A DNA stretch of 62,048 nt, taken from assembly GCA_902812465.1 (NCBI GenBank), contig CADDZE010000021.1, positions 1 through 62,048 of the forward strand, given 5' to 3'. Positions 56,677-62,048 of the stretch are shown piece by piece. Origin of the DNA: Acidobacteriota bacterium. GTDB taxonomy: Bacteria; Acidobacteriota; Terriglobia; UBA7540. Position numbers and translations under genes: made by a program. How positions within the stretch are numbered: the stretch's first letter is position 1; each line of letters starts with the position of its first letter. A model generated the notes under the pieces. The model made no database searches and was not told where the DNA came from. It worked only from the letters and a program-made list of their open reading frames with translations.

Positions 56677-57813
56677 ATGATTGACTCACCTTTTCGCAGA
56701 ATCACCGCTGGTTCTCTAATTGGGTTTTTCTTGGTTGCCGCCGTCCAGCCAGCTGGGTGCCAGAGAGCGACGGTCATTCCGCTCGTCCCGGCCGGGAACT
56801 GGCGGCTGGCCAGCGTGGAGAAGATCAGCCTAGACACCGCCACGGCCTGGGGAGTGGATCCTGCTATCGAGCGCGAGTACGGGGCCAAGTCAGGTGAACT
56901 TCGCAGGTACGTGCTAGTGGAAGGTGCAGGCAGCGAAACCCCTTCAGGGGCGAGCCAGACGGCCGAAGCCCTGGTCGAGTCTCTTCCTGATCCTTCATCG
57001 GCCTATGGCTTGCTCACGTGGTACCGGTCCGAGGAGATGCAGCCGTCCAGCGCTCTGGATCTGACATTCGTCGGAAACGGGGCAGCCCTGATGGTGCGAG
57101 GACCCTTGTTCATCCGCGTTTCGGTGCCCGAACGTGCCCTGGTTTCCGCCTCCGACCTTCGCGCCCTGCTGATCGTGATTGGCGGAACCCACCGCACAGG
57201 GGGTTCAGCTCACGCTTTGCTGCCCTCGCTGCCCACCCGCGGAATGGTACCTGGCTCGGAAAAGTATCTGCTAGGTCCGGTTTCGTTTCAGCGAATCCTG
57301 CCATCTCTAGAAGGGCGACTGGTCGGGTTCGACCAGGGAGCCGAGGTCCAGACAGCCCGGTATCGGTTGCGGCCGGGTAGTGACGCCTCAGCAAGAGTAT
57401 TTGTGATCCATTACCCCACACCCCAGATCGCGCGAACACATTTCGCCGCTCTGGAGAAGGCTTTGCCTAGGGTCACCGGCGCCAAGAAGTCACTTTACGC
57501 TGCCCGAAAGGGTCTGTTTGTTCTGCTGGTAGAAGGTGCCCTCTCACCAACGCGGGCGGCAGAGTTGCTGAACGAATTTGTCCTCTCGCAGGGCTTGGGC
57601 TGGGATCAGCCTCCTCCTTCGCCCAAGCCGACTACACTTCAGCTCGCTGAGCTAGTCCTTTCCAACCTGATTTTGGTTCTGATCCTGATCGCCCTGGCTA
57701 TCTTTGGTGGCGTGCTGTTATTTGCCTCCAAGCGATTGCTGAAGAAGTGGTTCCCGGAGTCAGGATGGACGAGAGAAGGGGAGGGTGAGTTTATCACGCT
57801 CAAGCTTACTTAA
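56677..57813 (+). CDS. DUF6599 membrane protein
   Basis: A 378-aa exported and membrane-anchored protein. The N-terminus has a signal-like helix (RITAGSLIGFFLVAAVQPAG). The central region matches DUF6599-type proteins found in Acidobacteria: ELRRYVLVEGAG, EALVESLPDPSSAYGLLTWYR, IVIGGTHRTGGSAHAL, then a repeat-like second half. One C-terminal transmembrane helix (LVLSNLILVLILIALAIFGGVLLFASKRLL) is followed by a short cytoplasmic tail. The start at ATG 56677 has GCGGGTGAG upstream; the in-frame GTG at 56668 is an alternative. Function unknown. Confidence 0.7.
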   Translation: MIDSPFRRITAGSLIGFFLVAAVQPAGCQRATVIPLVPAGNWRLASVEKISLDTATAWGVDPAIEREYGAKSGELRRYVLVEGAGSETPSGASQTAEALVESLPDPSSAYGLLTWYRSEEMQPSSALDLTFVGNGAALMVRGPLFIRVSVPERALVSASDLRALLIVIGGTHRTGGSAHALLPSLPTRGMVPGSEKYLLGPVSFQRILPSLEGRLVGFDQGAEVQTARYRLRPGSDASARVFVIHYPTPQIARTHFAALEKALPRVTGAKKSLYAARKGLFVLLVEGALSPTRAAELLNEFVLSQGLGWDQPPPSPKPTTLQLAELVLSNLILVLILIALAIFGGVLLFASKRLLKKWFPESGWTREGEGEFITLKLT

Positions 57814-57971
57814 GTGTAAGTCTCTGCGATTCAATGAGTTGAGGGCGTCGCCGTGCGTTTGGCCGTCCGCGTCGGGAATGGAGCAGCTTCAGCCGCTTAC
57901 GCTCCACTACCTTTGTCTAAAGTAGTGCACACAAAGCACTTAGATGGCAAGGGCTTTCGCCCAAAATTCCC

Positions 57972-58000
57972 TTGACATCGCTGGCCTGTTTATCTATGCT
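57972..58000 (+). promoter_or_regulatory. Strong promoter upstream of tRNA-Thr
   Basis: TTGACA (57972-57977), a 17-bp spacer and TATGCT (57995-58000) match the housekeeping consensus in 10 of 12 positions with ideal spacing. Initiation is expected near 58007, 110 bp upstream of the mature tRNA. Confidence 0.8.
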
Positions 58001-58006
58001 CCGGAG

Positions 58007-58105
58007 CGAGCCTAGATGGCGGGGCGCGTCCGCCATTCTATTCTCCTCTCAAATGCTCACCCACGGTCCGGCTCCCCAGTTGGAACTGTCGGGTGAGCAT
58101 TTTCA
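58007..58105 (+). ncRNA. Possible small RNA or structured leader ahead of tRNA-Thr
   Basis: Between the promoter and the tRNA lie a 7-bp hairpin (58016-58022 with 58030-58036) and a perfect 12-bp stem (58051-58062 with 58091-58102) closing a 28-nt loop. The second stem ends in TTT and is followed by TCATCT, so it could terminate a short RNA of about 95-100 nt. Alternatively it is a structured pre-tRNA leader. It does not match the SRP, 6S, RNase P or tmRNA consensus that I know. Confidence 0.35.
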
Positions 58106-58116
58106 TCTCTGGTGAC

Positions 58117-58189
<73 letters not shown>

Positions 58190-58382
58190 CCGCTGCTTCC
58201 AATAACTTGCACCTGGTCAACTAGCTGCGGGCCTCCATGGTTGCCGTTTGTTCCGGACTTCTTTAGAGCCGGGGAAGTACCAGCGCCGGCCTCTTCCAAC
58301 CGAGAAACAGAGCCGCAAGATCTGTCAAACATCTTGAAACGCCCCGTGAGGCAATCCCCAGTAGGAAGGGAACCGGAACAAT

Positions 58383-60944
58383 TCAGGGCTCATCCGCGGG
58401 AAATTTCTCCACGTATTCCATCTCGTCGGGCTTGCCGGGAGCGGTGATGAGGAGCTCGATACGGCCCAGGCCGAGGCCGGGCGAATAGGCCGTAACCACC
58501 GTGTGCCCTGTGCGCTTTGTCGCGCGCAAGGCGATGCGCGTCATGCCCGCCACCGCATTCCAGGTTGTACCTGTTCCGTGTCCAGGCCAGGTTTGCTCAA
58601 GCAATTCGCCCGGACCATAGAGCGTGAACGTGATCGCCTGGTGCGCGGATGGCACCACGGTCCCTTGACGGTCCACCACGCGGGCCGTGAGGTACGCCAG
58701 GCTTTCAGGGTTTCCTGCCTCCAGGCGCTGCACGTCGGATTCGAGAGTCAGGTGGTCGGCGGGTCCGGCTGTGCGCCGTGTATCCCGGACCTCTTTGCCC
58801 GCCGTGCGCGCCACCGCCGCCAGCTCTCCGGGTTCATACTGCACCCTCCACACACGCGGCGGATGCGCCAGTCCGGAGTCTGCCTTTTCGCGCTTCACCC
58901 CCAGCGATCTCCCGTTTAGATAGAGCTCCACCTCTTCAGCGTTGCTGTACACCTTCACTGTCCGCATCCGGCCCTCTTCCCCCGGCCACGTCCAATGACC
59001 CACTATGTGGACCATCGACTCTGCGGTCCACTGGCTCTGGTAGAAGTAGAATACGTCCTTCGGAATACGCCAAACGTCCGCCATCCCGAAGGCCACAATA
59101 TGCGGGATCACCGTGTCGTAGGTCTCCCCCTCGTAATCAAACATGTGCCAGATCGCGCCCCCTGCCATCCAGGGCCGCCGGTTCAGTTTGCGCAGTGCCT
59201 CCTCGTGCTTCTCGCACCCCAGTTCTTCGCTTTCCGGACCGCCGCCATAGATCCCCCGACCAATCGTTGCGGCGCTGTACTCTCCCGTCATAAAGCTGCG
59301 CTCTGGGTGCTGGCGGTGATCCTCGTCCGTCTCGGAACCTGGGCCAACCGCCACAACATCCACCAGTTCCTCGATTTCCTCGCCGCGCGGTGCATGCATC
59401 ACCACCGGCCGCGTCGGATCGAGGGCGCGGTAAAACTGCGTCACGGCCTTCACCACGCGCTTCGAAACCGTCCGTGGGGCATTGATTTCTCCGGCGATCC
59501 CCCACAAAACGACGGCTGGATGGTTTCGGTCTCGTCGGATCATCTCTTCCGCCATCTTCAGCACGTTCGCCGTGTACTCGTCCGGTTCGCCGATTTCCTT
59601 GTTGACGGGTAGCTCCTCCCACACCATCAGCCCCAGCCGGTCGGAGGCTTCGATCGTAGCCGCAGCGTGCGGATAGTGCGACGTCCGCCAGAAGTTCGCC
59701 CCCATTGCACGGACCATTTCCATGTCCTTCACGTGGCGGAAGTCGGGCAGTGCATTACCCATTCCCGGGTAGGACTGGTGCCAGTTGACCCCCTGAATTT
59801 GTACCCGTTTTCCATTCAGGAAAAATCCCTTTTGGGCATCGAACCGGAACCAGCGAAATCCCAGCGGGTTCTCGATAGCGTCCACAAGCCGTCCCCCCTC
59901 TTTCAGGCTCGTGCGAAGCCGATAAACTACCGGCGTATCGGGCGCCCAGAGTTGAGGTTGCCCCACACGAATCTTTTCCTGGACTGTCGCAGCACGCGCC
60001 CCGCCTGAGACGTGCAAAGGCACCTTCGCCTCCTGCACCCTCCGCCCGTGGGGATCGAAGATTTCCTGCTCGAGCGTATAATCGGCCGAGGCCGCCGTCG
60101 TATTCACCACTTCGGTATGCACGCTGACTTCGGCCGCCTGCGCGCTCACCACGGGTGTGGTCCAATAGACATCGGAAAGATACACGGGGCCCGAGACGCG
60201 CAGCCACACATTGCGGTAAATTCCCCCGAAAAAGGGGTAGTCCGTCTTGACCGTCGGCGGCACCGTGGGATGAAACAGATTATCCACTTTGACCGTAAGT
60301 ACGTTCTCCGGTGCACCAAACCTCGCCGCGCGGGTGACATCAAATTCGAAGCTTGTATATCCGCCCTTGTGCTCGCCGAGTTTCTCTCCATTCAACCAGA
60401 ATTCAGCGACGCTGTTGACGCCTTCGAACTCCAGAAAGACCTCCTTCCCCTGAAAACTGGGGTCGAGCTGGAAGTGTTTTCGATACCAACCGATCCCGCG
60501 CCAGTAGCCCGGCTTCTCGTCCACGACGTCATGGGCATTCCAGGTGTGCGGCACATTCACTGACTGCCACCAGGAATCGTCATATTCAGGCCGCTCGGCG
60601 CCGCGGAAGCGGGGCTCGATTTCACCGGCCTCGCCGTTCTCCCGGTCGAACGAACCCAACTCGCCCATGCCGCGCGCCTGCCGCGCAAATAGCCACCCCG
60701 TATTGAATTTCAGACGTACTCTGGAGCCTGCTGCGCCCTGCGCCCTCAGTGGTGCACCCCACACCAATAGCAAGAGTGAGGACCAAAAAACCACGTCGAG
60801 AAAGCACGGACTCCTTCCGGCCTCCCCGGCAGATGCGTCGCGCTCGGCGCTTCCGAGGCCAGCGACCGTGCCTATGGAGCATTCAGTGTTCACTATTCGC
60901 AATGAAGTCTTCTCAATTGCCTCAATCTGAAATCCGCAGCTCAC
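58383..60944 (-). CDS. Secreted glycoside hydrolase family 2 enzyme (beta-galactosidase/glucuronidase-like)
   Basis: An 853-aa GH2-type enzyme. The signal peptide (DVVFWSSLLLLVWGAPLRAQ) begins near residue 50, so the GTG at 60944 is probably upstream of the real start. The order is sugar-binding sandwich (FEGVNSVAEFWLNGEKLGEHKGGY), immunoglobulin-like domain, and TIM barrel with RGVNWHQ-like VQIQGVNWHQ. The acid/base glutamate is E486 in WGIAGE, where the usual NE pair reads GE, and the nucleophile is E555 in MTGEYS. A C-terminal DUF4982/Ig-like region follows (VKVYSNAEEVELYLNGRSLG). Substrate is not determined. A frameshifted gene of similar type lies upstream. Confidence 0.85.
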   Translation of the reverse strand: MSCGFQIEAIEKTSLRIVNTECSIGTVAGLGSAERDASAGEAGRSPCFLDVVFWSSLLLLVWGAPLRAQGAAGSRVRLKFNTGWLFARQARGMGELGSFDRENGEAGEIEPRFRGAERPEYDDSWWQSVNVPHTWNAHDVVDEKPGYWRGIGWYRKHFQLDPSFQGKEVFLEFEGVNSVAEFWLNGEKLGEHKGGYTSFEFDVTRAARFGAPENVLTVKVDNLFHPTVPPTVKTDYPFFGGIYRNVWLRVSGPVYLSDVYWTTPVVSAQAAEVSVHTEVVNTTAASADYTLEQEIFDPHGRRVQEAKVPLHVSGGARAATVQEKIRVGQPQLWAPDTPVVYRLRTSLKEGGRLVDAIENPLGFRWFRFDAQKGFFLNGKRVQIQGVNWHQSYPGMGNALPDFRHVKDMEMVRAMGANFWRTSHYPHAAATIEASDRLGLMVWEELPVNKEIGEPDEYTANVLKMAEEMIRRDRNHPAVVLWGIAGEINAPRTVSKRVVKAVTQFYRALDPTRPVVMHAPRGEEIEELVDVVAVGPGSETDEDHRQHPERSFMTGEYSAATIGRGIYGGGPESEELGCEKHEEALRKLNRRPWMAGGAIWHMFDYEGETYDTVIPHIVAFGMADVWRIPKDVFYFYQSQWTAESMVHIVGHWTWPGEEGRMRTVKVYSNAEEVELYLNGRSLGVKREKADSGLAHPPRVWRVQYEPGELAAVARTAGKEVRDTRRTAGPADHLTLESDVQRLEAGNPESLAYLTARVVDRQGTVVPSAHQAITFTLYGPGELLEQTWPGHGTGTTWNAVAGMTRIALRATKRTGHTVVTAYSPGLGLGRIELLITAPGKPDEMEYVEKFPADEP

Positions 60945-61037
60945 CCAACCGCGGCAACGGCGTGAGTGGCGACCTTTGGCACCTCGAACGAGACTCCGCC
61001 GCTGTGGGCCCGGTATTCCAGGGCACGCGCAGCGCCT

Positions 61038-61950
61038 TCATCGGGTGAATACCGCATGGCTTTTCTGGGTGGGGCGCCTTGCGGCATGCTGCACCAGACC
61101 TTGACCGTCGGAATTTCCCGCGGCGTTGTAATTCACCAAATGCAGGATCCTGCGCCCCGGCTGCTCGACGAGGTTGGCAACGACATATTCTGGTCCCATC
61201 ACGCGCAAGGGAATCTCCTCGCGCGCCGCCCAGCGCAAACCCTCCACGATTTCAGCCCAATTCTTCGGCCGCTTCCAGAAGCGGTTACTGATGGCGAAAT
61301 AGGGCTTGCCTTCGGGTAATGCGCCGTCGAATTCCACCACCGAAAAGTAAACTGCCCGCCCCTTGCCGACCTCGTTGCGCACCGGCGCCCGTCCGCCTCG
61401 AGGCACGGCAGATTCTCTTCCTCCGTCCAGAATGCTTCCGTCCACTTCAGCAGCTGCGCATGGTCAATGGCGGCTTCCCCAGGCGCGGTTGGCATCCGTG
61501 ATCCCATGTGGGTTGATCTCGATGATGACTTCCGTCGTAAGTGACTTCACATAGGGTGCCAACTCACGCAGTACGTCGGCCATCAGTTGGCAGCGGAAAT
61601 CGACCCATTCCTGAATCACTGAATCGAAAATGATCTCCATCTTCTCGGGCGAGTTCTCCCGGTTCCACTGCGGTGGATTCACGTAGTCCACGTTCTCGAA
61701 CCCAAAACACTCGCGCCGTCGCTCGGGAGGATACTTAGCCTTCAGAAAGCTGCGAAACCCCTCCACGCAGGCCGGGCAGTGGTAGGAGTCCGGCTCCGCA
61801 TTTAGATCGAAGTTGTCGAAGTGGATGAAATCCGTATGCACTTCCTCCACCGCATAGCGCACGACCTTCTTTAAGTAGTCCCGGTATTCCTGGTGCGAAA
61901 AACAGGGGCGATACCGGTAGGTTGATGGTGGTCCCGGTTGTCAAGACCAA
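61038..61950 (-). pseudogene. Frameshifted remnant of a carbohydrate-active-type protein
   Basis: Three reading frames on the minus strand hold consecutive parts of one protein. The first (61862 to about 61475) includes FDNFDLNAEPDSYHCPACVEGF and NPPQWNRENSPEKMEII; the second (about 61475-61395) has IDHAQLLKWTEAFWTEEENL; the third (about 61395-61038) has VRNEVGKGRAVYFSVVEFDG and ISNRFWKRPKNWAEIVEGLR. The coding sense jumps between frames at about 61475 and 61395. Upstream of 61862 the first frame continues (CFSHQEYRDYLKKVV) until a TGA, with a possible third shift near 61905. The 5' part is missing. The HCPxC motif recalls hypothetical TIM-barrel proteins near glycosidases; the exact family is not certain. 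Sequencing error cannot be ruled out. Confidence 0.65.
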
Positions 61951-61994
61951 AATCGGCCATCAATAAGTTAGCGACCTGGGTGTCTGATTTGAGT

Positions 61995-62014
61995 GGGGCG
62001 GACGAATCCGCCCC
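61995..62014. repeat. Perfect 8-bp hairpin near the window edge
   Basis: GGGGCGGA-CGAA-TCCGCCCC is a perfect inverted repeat with a 4-nt loop, lying between the remnant gene and the end of the window. No U-tract follows on either strand, so it is more likely a REP-like palindrome than a terminator. Confidence 0.5.
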
Positions 62015-62048
62015 AGCCATTCCGGCCCTTGAGTCGGCGCTCGAGTCG

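Larger units (their letters stand above)
57814..58116 (+). other. Leader and promoter region of tRNA-Thr
   Basis: About 300 bp. The first 150 hold nothing obvious. Then comes a strong promoter (57972-58000) followed by two stable hairpins at 58016-58036 and 58051-58102 before the tRNA at 58117. See separate entries. Confidence 0.6.

Overview
The window reads as a chromosomal segment of a GC-rich, Gram-negative, diderm bacterium, most likely an acidobacterium. The evidence is an Oar-like TonB-dependent receptor with an N-terminal carboxypeptidase-regulatory-like domain, small DUF2911 and DUF6599 proteins common in that phylum, an MJ0619/tetraether-synthase-like radical SAM protein, an Omp85/TamB outer-membrane assembly pair, and a MurE with the DNPR motif of meso-diaminopimelate peptidoglycan. 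No ribosomal RNA is present, so the phylum call is an inference from gene content.

Layout. 1-7.1 kb (mostly minus strand): der, a korAB-type 2-oxoacid:ferredoxin oxidoreductase, a two-domain ceruloplasmin-like multicopper oxidase that appears to use a non-ATG start, and a SYLF-domain protein. 7.5-15.1 kb (plus): a small membrane protein, dprA-topA, a large radical SAM enzyme of the tetraether-synthase type, and a DUF2911 protein. 15.4-23.3 kb (plus): an envelope-assembly cluster of an Omp85 protein with seven apparent POTRA repeats, a SurA-like chaperone without a parvulin domain, and a TamB-like translocation protein. 23.4-30.1 kb (plus): tRNA-Ser(GGA), a polyprenyl diphosphate synthase, a CYTH protein, tatA and a long Lhr helicase. 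30.2-36.1 kb (minus): a TonB-dependent receptor and aguB-aguA for making putrescine from agmatine.

36.2-54.1 kb (minus) is an almost complete division and cell wall (dcw) cluster: mraZ-rsmH-ftsL-ftsI-murE-murF-mraY-murD-ftsW-murG-murC-ftsQ-ftsA-ftsZ, without murB or ddl. It is headed by a consensus promoter that overlaps four MraZ-box direct repeats spaced exactly 10 bp apart. Three copies of a 28-nt repeat lie between murG and murC. 54.8-62 kb: hutU, a DUF6599 membrane protein, tRNA-Thr(CGT) with an unusually structured leader, a secreted GH2 glycosidase, and a frameshifted remnant of a second carbohydrate-active-type gene.

How the parts fit: the dcw products build and constrict the septum. 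The Omp85/SurA-like/TamB set probably inserts outer-membrane proteins or moves lipids. The polyprenyl synthase could supply the lipid carrier or quinone tails. The radical SAM enzyme is the best candidate for unusual biochemistry, namely the carbon-carbon joining of lipid tails into membrane-spanning lipids. The many long opposite-strand reading frames are shadows of GC-rich genes and are left out.
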